Shown here in pieces: positions 9,195 to 18,213 of a DNA stretch of 64,000 nt (position 1 is the stretch's first letter; each line of letters opens with the position of its first letter). The notes under the pieces were generated by a model that was given only the letters and a program-made list of their open reading frames with translations, was not told the origin of the DNA and made no database searches. A program made the position numbers and the translations under genes. The stretch comes from Vibrio agarivorans (GTDB lineage: Bacteria > Pseudomonadota > Gammaproteobacteria > Enterobacterales > Vibrionaceae), in the NCBI RefSeq assembly GCF_030409635.1, contig NZ_JAUFQF010000004.1, forward strand, positions 1,522,241 to 1,586,240, in the 5' to 3' direction.

Positions 9195-10487
9195 TTACTT
9201 CTCTTGAGTGAGTAGAGCAAAACAGTGATCAGCGGCTTCCAGTGTAGCTTCAATCTCTTTGCCCGAGTGAGCGAGTGAGGTAAAGCTTGCTTCAAATGCT
9301 GATGGTGCTAGGTAGACGCCATGCTCAAGCATAAGATGGAAGAAGCGCTTAAAGCGCTCAATATCACACTTAGTCACATCATCGTAGCAAGTGATTTGCT
9401 CTTGTTCTGTAAAGAAGAAGCCGAACATACCACCGACTTGATTTACTTGCAGTGGGATACCATGTTTGTCAGCCAAAGCTTTGAAGCCATCAGCCAGCTG
9501 CTTAGTTTTCTTCGCTAGGCGCTCTTCATTGCCCTCTTCGCGCAGAATATTCAAGGCAGCCAAACCTGCGGCCATAGCTACTGGGTTGCCTGATAGTGTA
9601 CCCGCTTGGTAAACAGGACCGGTTGGTGCGATGTACTGCATTACGTCTTTACGGCCACCAAAAGCACCGACTGGCATGCCGCCACCAATGACTTTACCTA
9701 ACGTAGTGAGGTCTGGTTTGATGTTGTAGTGTGCTTGTGCGCCACCCAAAGCAACACGGAAGCCAGTCATGACTTCATCAAAGATAAGCAATGCGCCTTC
9801 TTGATCACAGATCTCGCGCAGGCCTTCATGGAAGCCTTCAACAGGTGGGATGCAGTTCATGTTGCCAGCGACAGGTTCAACGATGATACATGCGATCTCA
9901 CCTTTGTTCGCAGCAAATAGCTCGCGCACAGAGTCTAGGTCGTTAAATGTCGCCGTTAGTGTGTACTTTGCAAAATCAGCAGGCACGCCCGGTGAGCTTG
10001 GTTGACCAAGAGTCAGTGCACCAGAGCCTGCTTTAACGAGCAGGCTATCAGCGTGTCCGTGGTAGCAACCCTCAAATTTCATGATCTTGTCGCGACCAGT
10101 AAAGCCACGCGCAAGACGAATTGCGCTCATTGTGGCTTCTGTACCAGAGCTCACCATACGAACTTGTTCCATTGATGGAACAAGTTCACTCACAAGCTCT
10201 GCCATCTCAATTTCAGTTGCAGTCGGCGCACCAAAGCTAAGGCCGCGCTGAGCTGCTGTGATCACTGCATCACGAATCGCAGTATGGTTATGACCAAGAA
10301 TCATTGGGCCCCAAGAGCCAACGTAGTCGATGTACGCTTTGCCATCAGCATCAAAAATCAACGGGCCATCGGCGCGTTCAATAAAGATCGGTGAGCCACC
10401 TACACCGTTGAAAGCTCGTACTGGTGAGTTCACGCCACCAGGAATGGTTTGTTGAGCTTTTTCGTATAGCTCTGCTGATTTGGTCAT
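9195..10487 (-). CDS. hemL: Glutamate-1-semialdehyde 2,1-aminomutase
   Basis: 430 residues, the usual length. HemL is a cytoplasmic PLP enzyme that converts glutamate-1-semialdehyde to 5-aminolevulinate in the C5 pathway of tetrapyrrole synthesis. Class-III aminotransferase signatures are clear: [10 protein letters not shown] at the start, [16 protein letters not shown], the [10 protein letters not shown] segment and the PLP lysine in [10 protein letters not shown] (Lys265). ATG 10487 follows AGAGGAT. A 13-base perfect palindrome lies 21-33 bases upstream of the start. It is divergent from erpA, an Fe-S carrier, a usual arrangement in vibrios. Confidence 0.97.
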   Translation of the reverse strand: MTKSAELYEKAQQTIPGGVNSPVRAFNGVGGSPIFIERADGPLIFDADGKAYIDYVGSWGPMILGHNHTAIRDAVITAAQRGLSFGAPTATEIEMAELVSELVPSMEQVRMVSSGTEATMSAIRLARGFTGRDKIMKFEGCYHGHADSLLVKAGSGALTLGQPSSPGVPADFAKYTLTATFNDLDSVRELFAANKGEIACIIVEPVAGNMNCIPPVEGFHEGLREICDQEGALLIFDEVMTGFRVALGGAQAHYNIKPDLTTLGKVIGGGMPVGAFGGRKDVMQYIAPTGPVYQAGTLSGNPVAMAAGLAALNILREEGNEERLAKKTKQLADGFKALADKHGIPLQVNQVGGMFGFFFTEQEQITCYDDVTKCDIERFKRFFHLMLEHGVYLAPSAFEASFTSLAHSGKEIEATLEAADHCFALLTQEK

Positions 10488-10793
10488 TCGACTATCCTCT
10501 TCTGATTACTTGGACCAAGTTAGCGCGCATTGTAACCCCAATATAGGCTTGTTGGCGAATTTCTATCGACAATCAGAGCGCTCATCACGCAGGCTTTTGG
10601 TTGGTGCTGAATTGATAGCGTTAGAGTTTGATAAGTACTCTTATCAGCAGAATACTTGAATGGAACAGTCAGGTATTAGATAATCGCGAAAAATACAATA
10701 GTTAGGTTCCGCTCTACACATTGAGTGTACTCTCGCAAACTTGATAATCAGAGTGTGAGAAGATAGCGAAACCTGCTCTACGGGAGAGTAGTT
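10488..10793. promoter_or_regulatory. Divergent hemL-erpA promoter region with palindrome ACTTGGACCAAGT
   Basis: 306 bases without a gene separate hemL and erpA. A perfect palindrome, ACTTGG-A-CCAAGT, covers 10508-10520 near the hemL start. The distal part near erpA is AT-rich. E. coli erpA is IscR-controlled; I could not identify a convincing IscR site by eye, nor assign the palindrome to a known regulator. Confidence 0.4.
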
Positions 10794-11135
10794 GTGAGCG
10801 AAGTAAAAATTCCATTGTCGTTTTCTGAAGCGGCAGCAACACGAGTGAAAACTCTGATTGCAGAAGAAGAAAACCCAGAATTGAAGTTGCGTGTCTATAT
10901 CACCGGTGGTGGTTGTAGTGGCTTTCAATACGGTTTTACCTTTGATGAAGCGGTCAATGAAGGCGACACCACGATTGAAAATTGTGGCGTGACCTTGGTC
11001 GTTGATCCGATGAGTCTGCAGTACCTTGTTGGTGGTGTTGTAGATTACACTGAAGGTCTTGAAGGTAGCCGCTTCTTCGTTGACAACCCAAACGCAACCA
11101 CAACATGTGGCTGTGGCGCATCATTTAGCGTTTAA
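10794..11135 (+). CDS. erpA: Iron-sulfur cluster insertion protein ErpA
   Basis: 113 residues, A-type Fe-S carrier that delivers clusters to apoproteins such as IspG/IspH. The three cluster cysteines are in place: Cys41 in [11 protein letters not shown] and Cys105/Cys107 in the C-terminal CGCG motif. The start codon is GTG at 10794, preceded by CGGGAGAG; no ATG in frame gives a complete protein. It matches E. coli ErpA along its full length. Confidence 0.97.
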   Translation: MSEVKIPLSFSEAAATRVKTLIAEEENPELKLRVYITGGGCSGFQYGFTFDEAVNEGDTTIENCGVTLVVDPMSLQYLVGGVVDYTEGLEGSRFFVDNPNATTTCGCGASFSV

Positions 11136-11162
11136 TTATTTAAATTAAAACAAATGGATGTA

Positions 11163-11184
11163 GCAGTTGGTGTAAACCAACTGC
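11163..11184 (+). other. Stem-loop after erpA
   Basis: GCAGTTGG/CCAACTGC (11163-11170 with 11177-11184), loop TGTAAA, lies 28 bases after the erpA stop. No U-run follows, so it may be a 3'-end stabiliser or the start of the structured region ahead of the RND adaptor. Confidence 0.45.
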
Positions 11185-11188
11185 ACCA

Positions 11189-11259
11189 CACTTGCGTAAC
11201 AGGTTGGATGGAAAAGGCTTTCTAAAGGCGCGGAACAAGCGTCATCCATTACGCAAGTG
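11189..11259 (+). repeat. Long imperfect inverted repeat in the leader of the RND adaptor gene
   Basis: The outer arms CACTTGCGTAA (11189-11199) and TTACGCAAGTG (11249-11259) are perfectly complementary over 11 bp. The inner arms TGGATG (11205-11210) and CATCCA (11243-11248) add 6 bp, with a 5-base bulge on the left side only. The 3' arm ends 18 bases before the adaptor start codon. It could be an RNA leader structure, a regulator-binding site, or a small mobile-type repeat. Confidence 0.6.
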
Positions 11260-11277
11260 AAAACAAAAGGATTTTGT

Positions 11278-12378
11278 ATGTCTAAGCTCCCCTGTGTTGG
11301 CTTGGGGCATCTAGGTACGTTGCTTACCCAGCGACCTTGGATTATCTCCGTATTTCTTCTTATATCCCTCACTTTGTGGCTAGCTATGGGGCCTGTACAA
11401 GCAGACTCTGCACCCAGTGACAATAAAGCCCAAACGATCCCTCTCGCGAAAGTGGTGGTTGAATCTTTTCACGCTGAAAATACCTTCAAAAGTATTGATC
11501 TCTATGGACGAACTGCGCCAAATAAAGCCGCGAATCTTGGAGCAGAACATGCGGGAAAAATCACTTCGCTGTCGGTGGTGAAGGGAGACCGTGTTGAAAA
11601 AGGGCAGGTAATAGCCCAGATAGACAAAGGCGACTTGGACATTCAGATGGCACGTGCCAGCGCTATGCTGAAAGTGCGCGAAAAAGAGTACAATGCCGCG
11701 CAGTCTCTTAAGAATAAAGGGCTGCAGGGGGAAGTCGCGTTTGCTTCAGCACAAGCTGCATTGGCGGAAGCGAAAGCAATGGTTAGTGCGGTGCGTCTTT
11801 CTTTGCGCAACACCCGAGTGTTAGCACCATTTAATGGCATTGTTGATGACCTGCACATCGAACGTGGTGACTATGTGGGTATTGGCGATCCAATCGCGCA
11901 TCTTATTGATTTAGAAAAAGTTGTTATCGAAGCCGATGTCAGTGAACGACATGTACAAGACTTGGAAGTTGGACAGCAAGCCAAGATTCGATTTATGAAT
12001 GATGCTCGTGTGACAGGAACGGTACGATATATCTCACGAGTCTCGTCGCTTAGCACCAATACTTTCCCAATTGAAATAGAAATTGATAACCCAAACCAAC
12101 GTATTCCGGCGGGGATAAGCTCTGAAGTCGAGCTTGCCTTGAAAGAAACTCAAGCGGTCAAAGTGACCCCAGCAATGCTCGCTTTGGATGAGAGCGGCAA
12201 CCTGGGTGTAAAAACCTTAATTGAGGATCGCGTTAAGTTTGTGCCGATTCAATTGGTCAAAGCTGAGCAAGATGGGGTGTGGCTGTCGGGGTTAGGCGAA
12301 CACGTCAACATCATCACTACCGGACAAGGCTTTGTGCGTGATGGTGATCAAGTGATTGCTACTCAAGCTGCGAACTAG
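11278..12378 (+). CDS. RND efflux periplasmic adaptor (membrane fusion protein)
   Basis: From ATG 11278 (AAAAGGA six bases before it) the protein has 366 residues; an in-frame GTG at 11257 is less likely. An N-terminal hydrophobic segment (about residues 23-41) anchors or exports it, followed by a biotinyl-lipoyl-like half (KITSLSVVKGDRVEKGQVIAQID), a short coiled-coil hairpin (about 110-150), the second lipoyl half (NTRVLAPFNGIVDDLHIERGDYVGIGDPI) and a beta-barrel domain. It connects the inner-membrane RND pump to an outer-membrane channel. The pump gene starts 8 bases later, so the two form an operon. No TolC-like gene follows, so it presumably uses a TolC encoded elsewhere. Substrate unknown. 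Confidence 0.93.
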   Translation: MSKLPCVGLGHLGTLLTQRPWIISVFLLISLTLWLAMGPVQADSAPSDNKAQTIPLAKVVVESFHAENTFKSIDLYGRTAPNKAANLGAEHAGKITSLSVVKGDRVEKGQVIAQIDKGDLDIQMARASAMLKVREKEYNAAQSLKNKGLQGEVAFASAQAALAEAKAMVSAVRLSLRNTRVLAPFNGIVDDLHIERGDYVGIGDPIAHLIDLEKVVIEADVSERHVQDLEVGQQAKIRFMNDARVTGTVRYISRVSSLSTNTFPIEIEIDNPNQRIPAGISSEVELALKETQAVKVTPAMLALDESGNLGVKTLIEDRVKFVPIQLVKAEQDGVWLSGLGEHVNIITTGQGFVRDGDQVIATQAAN

Positions 12379-12386
12379 GAGGCGTT

Positions 12387-15300
12387 ATGTTGTCTATTAT
12401 TGACGCAGCGTTGTCTCGCTCGCGCACGATGTTGACGCTATTGGTCTTGATCCTGATTGCAGGCACGCTGACCTATATCACGATTCCCAAAGAGTCGAGC
12501 CCAGACATTACTATCCCGATTATCTATGTCTCTGTTGGGCATCAAGGCATCTCGCCAGGTGATGCCGAACGCCTACTGGTTCGCCCTATAGAGCAAGAGT
12601 TACGCTCAATTGAAGGGGTCAAAGAGATGACCTCAACGGCGGCAGAAGGACACGCTTCTGTGATGCTTGAGTTCAGTGTGGGCGTCGACCTTGCCAAGGC
12701 GATGGCAGATGTACGTGATGCTGTCGACCAAGCGAAACCCAAACTACCGTCTGACAGTGATGAGCCGACGGTGAATGAAGTGACCTTGGCGTCAGAAGAG
12801 CCAGTGTTATCCGTAGTTCTCTATGGCACTGTGCCTGAACGCACCATTGTCCAGATTGCACGGCAGCTTAGAGACAAGCTGGAGAGCTATCGTCAAATTC
12901 TAGAGGTCGATATTGCCGGTGATCGTGAAGACATTGTTGAGATCATTGTCGATCCTCTTTTGATGGAAAGCTACGGATTGGATCAGGGGGATATCTATAA
13001 CCTGATCGCACTGAACAACCGTGTGGTGGCGGCAGGGTTTGTCGATACCGGGTATGGCCGCTTTTCTGTAAAAGTCCCATCGGTGTTCTCCTCGCTTAAA
13101 GATGTGCTAGAGCTACCGGTGAAAGTTGATGGCAAGCAGGTGATTACCTTCGGTGATGTCGCAACGGTGCGCCGTGCGTTTCGAGACCCTGAGTCTTTCG
13201 CACGAATGGATGGTAAGTCAGCGGTTGTTATTGATATTAAAAAACGCGCGGGTGAAAACATCATTGAAACCGTTGAGTTAGTTAAGGCTGTAATGGCGGG
13301 GGCACAACAGCGAGAAGATTGGCCGAGTAACCTTTTGGTTAAGTACACAGGCGACCAATCTGAAGATGTTGAAATGATGCTCAATGATCTACAAAACAAC
13401 ATCTTATCTGCCGTAATCTTAGTGGTGATTGTAATTATCGCCATCTTAGGTGTCAGAACCGCACTGTTGGTGGGGATCTCGATACCGGGCTCTTTCTTAA
13501 CTGGACTGTTGGTGTTATCGGTGTTTGGGCTCACCGTCAATATTATCGTGTTGTTCGCTTTGATCATGGCTGTCGGTATGCTGGTGGATGGTGCGATAGT
13601 GGTGACAGAGTTTGCTGACCGACGCATGCAAGAGGGCACGCCAAGAAAGCAAGCTTATCGCGATGCTGCAAGGCGCATGGCTTGGCCGATTACTGCTTCA
13701 ACCGCAACAACCCTCGCCGCATTTGCGCCATTATTGTTTTGGCCAGATGTGACTGGCGAGTTTATGAAGTATTTGCCCTTAACGCTGATTGCGACACTGA
13801 CGGCTTCCTTGATTATGGCCATGCTGTTTGTGCCTGTATTAGGCGGCTTAATAGGTAAGCCGCAGCAGGTCAGTGAGGCGAATCGAGAGAAAATGGTGGC
13901 GCTGCACGAGGGCGACTTCTCGAAAGCAACGGGCATCACCAAGCTTTATTACCATACGCTCGCCGTAGCGATTCATCATCCACTTAAAATTCTGTTGGCT
14001 GCGATATTAATGGCCGTGGGCGTTGGCTTTGCTTACAACAAAGCAGGGCTTGGGGCAGAGTTCTTTCCAGAGGTTGACCCGCCATTTTTCACGGTAAAAG
14101 TGCGCTCCTATGGCGATCTGTCGATTTACGAGAAAGACAGCATCATGACAGACATTGAACAAGTGGTATTAGGTCATGATGAGTTTGAGAGTGTGTACAC
14201 ACGCACGGGTGGCGATGATGAGATTGGTCAAATACAGATAACCCCTGTTGATTGGCAATATCGCCGCTCAGTGAAAGCGATTATTGAAGAGCTTGAGGAA
14301 ACGACGGCCAACTTCTCTGGGGTAGAAATCGAGTTTAAGTTCCCTGATGCCGGCCCGCCAGTCGAGCATGATTTGGTCATTGAGATGACATCAAATGATA
14401 ACTCAGTGTTAGATGGAGCCGCAAAACAGGTACGTGCATGGGCTGATGGCTATAACGCGTTCACCAATATCAGTGATACCTCGAGTAAGCCGGGTATTGA
14501 CTGGCAGATAGATATTCAGCGTGACGATGCTGCGCGTTTTGCTGCTGATGCGACATTAGTGGGTAACACCGTGCAGTTTGTTACCAATGGTCTAAAGATT
14601 GGTGAGTACTTACCTGACGATGCAGATGAAGAAGTGGATATCTTGGTTCGCTACCCTGAAGAGAAGCGAGATATCGGCCGTTTTGATGAGCTGCGAGTCA
14701 AAACGCCAGCGGGTTTAGTACCGATCACCAACTTTGCTCAGATTACACCAGACCACAAGCAGGATACGATTACACGTATTGACGGTGAACGGGTGATTAA
14801 CGTTCAAGCGGATATGCGTGAAGGGTTTAACCTCGCCCTAGAACTACCAAAGATTCAGAAGGCGATCGCACAGTTGCCGCTACCGGAGGGCGTAGAGTTT
14901 AAAATACGTGGTCAGAATGAAGAGCAAGAGAACTCATCTGCTTTCTTGCAGTCCGCCTTTATTGTCGCTTTGGCGGTAATGGCATTGATATTGATTACTC
15001 AGTTCAATAGCTTCTATCAAGCCTTCTTGATATTGAGTGCGGTGCTGTTCTCGACCGTGGGCGTGTTTGCGGGTCTGCTGATTTTCCAAAAGCCGTTTGG
15101 CATCATCATGTCGGGGATTGGGGTCATTGCGCTGGCCGGGATTGTGGTGAACAACAATATCGTGTTGATTGACACCTATAACCAACTCCTCAAGCGAGGT
15201 TTAGATAAACACGAAGCGATACTCCGTACGGGCGTACAGCGTCTACGTCCTGTTCTGCTAACAACCGTGACCACAATTCTTGGCCTGTTACCTATGGTAT

Positions 15301-15473
15301 TGGAGATGAATATCGACTTGATGAACCAGAAGATTGAGTTTGGTGCGCCAAGCACGCAGTGGTGGTCACAGCTTGCCACTGCGGTAGCTGGTGGACTGGC
15401 TTTTGCAACAGTATTAACCCTCGTGCTCACGCCTTGTCTACTAATGATAGGGCGCAAGCACAAAAGTGATTAA
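12387..15473 (+). CDS. RND efflux transporter permease (AcrB superfamily)
   Basis: 1028 residues with the RND architecture: one N-terminal helix, a large periplasmic loop, helices 2-6 (about 330-500), helix 7, a second large loop, and helices 8-12 at the C-terminus. Helix 4 reads VGMLVDGAIVVTEFADRR. It has one Asp where AcrB has the proton-relay pair DD, as in several other RND branches. It would be driven by the proton gradient and export hydrophobic or amphiphilic compounds or metals with the adaptor encoded just upstream; the substrate cannot be read from sequence. RBS AGGAGG precedes the ATG. The stop codon is only three bases from the end of the convergent M23 gene. Confidence 0.93.
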   Translation: MLSIIDAALSRSRTMLTLLVLILIAGTLTYITIPKESSPDITIPIIYVSVGHQGISPGDAERLLVRPIEQELRSIEGVKEMTSTAAEGHASVMLEFSVGVDLAKAMADVRDAVDQAKPKLPSDSDEPTVNEVTLASEEPVLSVVLYGTVPERTIVQIARQLRDKLESYRQILEVDIAGDREDIVEIIVDPLLMESYGLDQGDIYNLIALNNRVVAAGFVDTGYGRFSVKVPSVFSSLKDVLELPVKVDGKQVITFGDVATVRRAFRDPESFARMDGKSAVVIDIKKRAGENIIETVELVKAVMAGAQQREDWPSNLLVKYTGDQSEDVEMMLNDLQNNILSAVILVVIVIIAILGVRTALLVGISIPGSFLTGLLVLSVFGLTVNIIVLFALIMAVGMLVDGAIVVTEFADRRMQEGTPRKQAYRDAARRMAWPITASTATTLAAFAPLLFWPDVTGEFMKYLPLTLIATLTASLIMAMLFVPVLGGLIGKPQQVSEANREKMVALHEGDFSKATGITKLYYHTLAVAIHHPLKILLAAILMAVGVGFAYNKAGLGAEFFPEVDPPFFTVKVRSYGDLSIYEKDSIMTDIEQVVLGHDEFESVYTRTGGDDEIGQIQITPVDWQYRRSVKAIIEELEETTANFSGVEIEFKFPDAGPPVEHDLVIEMTSNDNSVLDGAAKQVRAWADGYNAFTNISDTSSKPGIDWQIDIQRDDAARFAADATLVGNTVQFVTNGLKIGEYLPDDADEEVDILVRYPEEKRDIGRFDELRVKTPAGLVPITNFAQITPDHKQDTITRIDGERVINVQADMREGFNLALELPKIQKAIAQLPLPEGVEFKIRGQNEEQENSSAFLQSAFIVALAVMALILITQFNSFYQAFLILSAVLFSTVGVFAGLLIFQKPFGIIMSGIGVIALAGIVVNNNIVLIDTYNQLLKRGLDKHEAILRTGVQRLRPVLLTTVTTILGLLPMVLEMNIDLMNQKIEFGAPSTQWWSQLATAVAGGLAFATVLTLVLTPCLLMIGRKHKSD

Positions 15474-15476
15474 CAA

Positions 15477-16766
15477 TTAATTGGTGTAAAGCAGGTCGCT
15501 ATAGCGCTCTAGCTTCGCCAGCTTGTTTTCTGCGTTGGCAATAAAGGTGGTTTTCGCACCGCCTGATAATGACTTAGATTGTGGCAGTTTGACGGTGCGG
15601 GGGTTCTTATGGACCCCATTGACCAAAAATTCGTAGTGTAGGTGTGGGCCAGTCACTCGGCCCGTGCCACCGAGCGTACCAATTGTCTGCCCTTGTTTAA
15701 CGCGCTGTCCGGTTTTGACTTTACGTTTCTGTAGGTGCAGATATTTGGTCATGTACGTATTGCTGTGACGAATAAAAACGTAGTTGCCGTTGAACTTGTT
15801 ATAGCCGGACTTCTCCACCACGCCATCGCCCGCAGCCCAAATAGGGGTGCCAACCGGTGCTGCATAGTCAGTGCCTCGGTGCGCTCGCACTTTCCCAGTA
15901 ACTGGGTGGCGACGAGTAGGGTTGAAGTTAGAGGTGACTCGGCGGAAATCGAGTGGTGAGCGCAAGAAGGCTTTTTTCATCGCACGACCATTTTGGTCAA
16001 AGTAGTTTCCAGTTTTGTCGTCGAGGATTGCGGTAAAGGTGTCACCTTGGTTCTTGAAGGTTGCCGCGATGATTTTACCACGAGCAATTACTTCGCCCTC
16101 CACGACCTGCTCTTGATAGAGCAATTGGAAATGGTCGTCTTTACGAATGTCGAGAGCAAAGTCGATATCCCAACCGAAAATACCTGCAAGCTCCATGATT
16201 TGATTCGCGGTTAAGCCAGCAGAGCGCCCAGCATTCCAAAAGTTTGATGAGATGCTCGCCTCGGCATAGTTGTATTGATAGGCCACTTTCTTTTTGGCCA
16301 ATTGTGATTGAAAACCCTGTGCCGTTTTAGTAACGACAAATGTCTCAAAAGCACTTTGTGGCCTGCGCAGTTCAATCAGCTCTCCCTCTACGTCGAAACC
16401 AAACTCCAACACATCACCCGGTTTTAGCCTTGATAGCTGGTTTTCAATCTCTTTATTGGTGGATGTGAGTTGATAGAGTTGGCGGGAAGAGAGTCCAAGT
16501 CGCTGAAATAGAATAGCGGCACTTTCACCGTTGCCGACGGTATGGCTTTTCCAATTGAGGCCAACACTGTCTGGTAATGTCAGTTCTGGTGACAGTAGGC
16601 GAGGCTCAACCGTGAGAGCGTAAGGTTTCCCAATCTCATAGTTGTTACTTTCATCGATGAGTGTATGCGGCTCAGGAAGAAAGAACAGCGCAAAGGTGAT
16701 TAGCGCTGACGATAAGCCAATAAGAAGACGATGTAGCCATGGTAGGCGTTTGAAAATAGACAACAT
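15477..16766 (-). CDS. M23 (LytM) family murein DD-endopeptidase, ShyC/MepM-like
   Basis: 429 residues. A basic N-terminus and one membrane helix (about residues 14-30) anchor it to the inner membrane. A LysM/OapA-like middle (about 75-130, GNGESAAILFQRLGLS) precedes the peptidase domain (about 285-400). All zinc ligands of active LytM enzymes are present: HRGTDYAAP (His and Asp), and GPHLHYEF (HxH). Such enzymes cut peptidoglycan cross-links so the wall can grow. As I recall, the V. cholerae gene next to tyrS is shyC, which would match, but I leave the symbol open. The gene is divergent from tyrS. Confidence 0.9.
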   Translation of the reverse strand: MLSIFKRLPWLHRLLIGLSSALITFALFFLPEPHTLIDESNNYEIGKPYALTVEPRLLSPELTLPDSVGLNWKSHTVGNGESAAILFQRLGLSSRQLYQLTSTNKEIENQLSRLKPGDVLEFGFDVEGELIELRRPQSAFETFVVTKTAQGFQSQLAKKKVAYQYNYAEASISSNFWNAGRSAGLTANQIMELAGIFGWDIDFALDIRKDDHFQLLYQEQVVEGEVIARGKIIAATFKNQGDTFTAILDDKTGNYFDQNGRAMKKAFLRSPLDFRRVTSNFNPTRRHPVTGKVRAHRGTDYAAPVGTPIWAAGDGVVEKSGYNKFNGNYVFIRHSNTYMTKYLHLQKRKVKTGQRVKQGQTIGTLGGTGRVTGPHLHYEFLVNGVHKNPRTVKLPQSKSLSGGAKTTFIANAENKLAKLERYSDLLYTN

Positions 16767-16894
16767 AATACGCGTGATTGCTGGTCGTTGAGTTTTTTTG
16801 TTGTAACAACAGTCTAACTGGTTTCAAAAGTTGGTGCTATTCAAGTACACTGTCAGATTATTAAATTTTGCCAAATCTGTGGGAGTGAACAAGA

Positions 16895-18082
16895 ATGGCG
16901 AGCATTGAAGCTGCACTAGCCGAGATTAAGCGCGGTGTTGACGAACTGATTCCTGAAGAAGAACTGATCGCAAAACTGAAAGAGGGTCGTCCTCTTCGCA
17001 TCAAACTGGGTGCCGATCCTACGGCGCCGGATATCCACCTAGGCCACACAGTTATCTTGAACAAGCTACGTGCTTTCCAAGAACTGGGTCATGATGTGAC
17101 GTTCCTAATTGGTGACTTCACAGGCATGGTAGGGGATCCAACAGGTAAAAACACAACTCGTCCACCACTAACTCGTGAAGACGTGCTGCGTAACGCTGAA
17201 ACGTATAAAGAGCAGGTATTTAAGATCCTTGATCCTGCCAAGACTAAGATTCAATTTAACTCAGAGTGGTTATCTGAACTTGGTGCAGAAGGCATGATTC
17301 GTCTTGCAGCAAGCCAAACTGTGGCTCGTATGCTTGAGCGTGATGACTTTAAGAAGCGTTACGGCAACAACCAACCTATCGCTATCCATGAGTTTATGTA
17401 CCCACTCCTACAAGGTTATGACTCAGTAGCAATGGAAACCGACGTTGAGTTGGGCGGTACTGACCAGAAGTTCAACCTGTTGATGGGTCGTGAATTGCAA
17501 AAAGCCAACGGTCAAAAACCACAGGTTGTATTGACGATGCCACTTCTTGTTGGCCTTGATGGCGTGAAGAAGATGTCGAAGTCGGCACACAACTACATTG
17601 GTGTCAGCGAAGCACCGAGCGAAATGTTCGGTAAAATCATGTCGATCTCTGATGACCTAATGTGGAGCTACTACGAGCTACTGTCATTCCGTCCTCTTGA
17701 ACAAATTGCAGAGTTTAAAGCGGGCGTTGAAGCGGGTAAAAACCCTCGTGACGTGAAAGTGCTACTAGCGAAAGAGATCATCGCACGCTTCCATTCAGAA
17801 GCAGATGCAGATGCAGCTGAGCAAGAGTTTGTGAACCGTTTTGCAAAAAACCAGATTCCAGATGAAATGCCGGAGTTCGATTTCGATGCTGGCCTACCAA
17901 TGAGCAACATCCTGAAAGGGGCGGGCCTATGTGCTTCAACCTCAGAAGCGATGCGCATGGTCAAGCAGGGCGCTGCGAAAATTGACGGTGAGAAAGTTGC
18001 TGATGCGAAATTCGCACCGGAAGCTGGCACCTACGTAATCCAAGTCGGTAAGCGTAAATTTGCTCGTATTACTATTAAGTAA
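16895..18082 (+). CDS. tyrS: Tyrosyl-tRNA synthetase
   Basis: 395 residues, class I synthetase that charges tRNA-Tyr. The HIGH-like motif is HLGH (residues 48-51), the KMSKS loop is intact ([12 protein letters not shown]), and a C-terminal S4 RNA-binding domain follows (about 335-395). The length and sequence are those of the shorter TyrZ-like bacterial type rather than E. coli TyrS (424 residues), which is common in vibrios. A strong terminator follows. Confidence 0.96.
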   Translation: MASIEAALAEIKRGVDELIPEEELIAKLKEGRPLRIKLGADPTAPDIHLGHTVILNKLRAFQELGHDVTFLIGDFTGMVGDPTGKNTTRPPLTREDVLRNAETYKEQVFKILDPAKTKIQFNSEWLSELGAEGMIRLAASQTVARMLERDDFKKRYGNNQPIAIHEFMYPLLQGYDSVAMETDVELGGTDQKFNLLMGRELQKANGQKPQVVLTMPLLVGLDGVKKMSKSAHNYIGVSEAPSEMFGKIMSISDDLMWSYYELLSFRPLEQIAEFKAGVEAGKNPRDVKVLLAKEIIARFHSEADADAAEQEFVNRFAKNQIPDEMPEFDFDAGLPMSNILKGAGLCASTSEAMRMVKQGAAKIDGEKVADAKFAPEAGTYVIQVGKRKFARITIK

Positions 18083-18118
18083 TGCAGTAAATAGAGCTTA
18101 ACGGCTGAATTATCAATG

Positions 18119-18156
18119 AGTGGGTCAAGATGGAAACATTTTGACCCACTTTTTTT
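18119..18156 (+). terminator. Rho-independent terminator of tyrS
   Basis: A 14-bp stem (18119-18132 with 18137-18150, one G-U pair) is capped by a GAAA tetraloop and followed by seven T residues. It separates tyrS from the MgtE-like gene. Confidence 0.92.
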
Positions 18157-18198
18157 GTGACCTGTAACTGGTTTGTCATATAAATTCACGGCGTCAAT

Positions 18199-18207
18199 TG
18201 ATATACT
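18199..18207 (+). promoter_or_regulatory. Candidate extended -10 promoter for the MgtE-like gene
   Basis: TGATATACT contains an extended -10 (TG, one base, TATACT) followed by a GC-rich stretch. No good -35 is spaced correctly. If it is used, the transcript would start near 18214 and carry a leader of about 285 bases before the coding sequence. A second option is TTGTGA/TATAAA (18155-18160 and 18179-18184). Confidence 0.45.
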
Positions 18208-18213
18208 CCCGCC

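Noticed and set aside
10644..10928. Minus-strand ORF in the hemL-erpA gap
   Set aside because: Overlaps the erpA start, lacks an RBS and has a random-looking composition.
11189..11259. Integron attC site
   Set aside because: Size and paired ends recall attC, but the core motifs RYYYAAC and GTTRRRY are not correctly placed and no cassette or integrase is near.
12995..13639. 214-codon minus-strand ORF opposite the RND pump gene
   Set aside because: Mirror of the membrane helices of the real gene; no RBS and no family resemblance.
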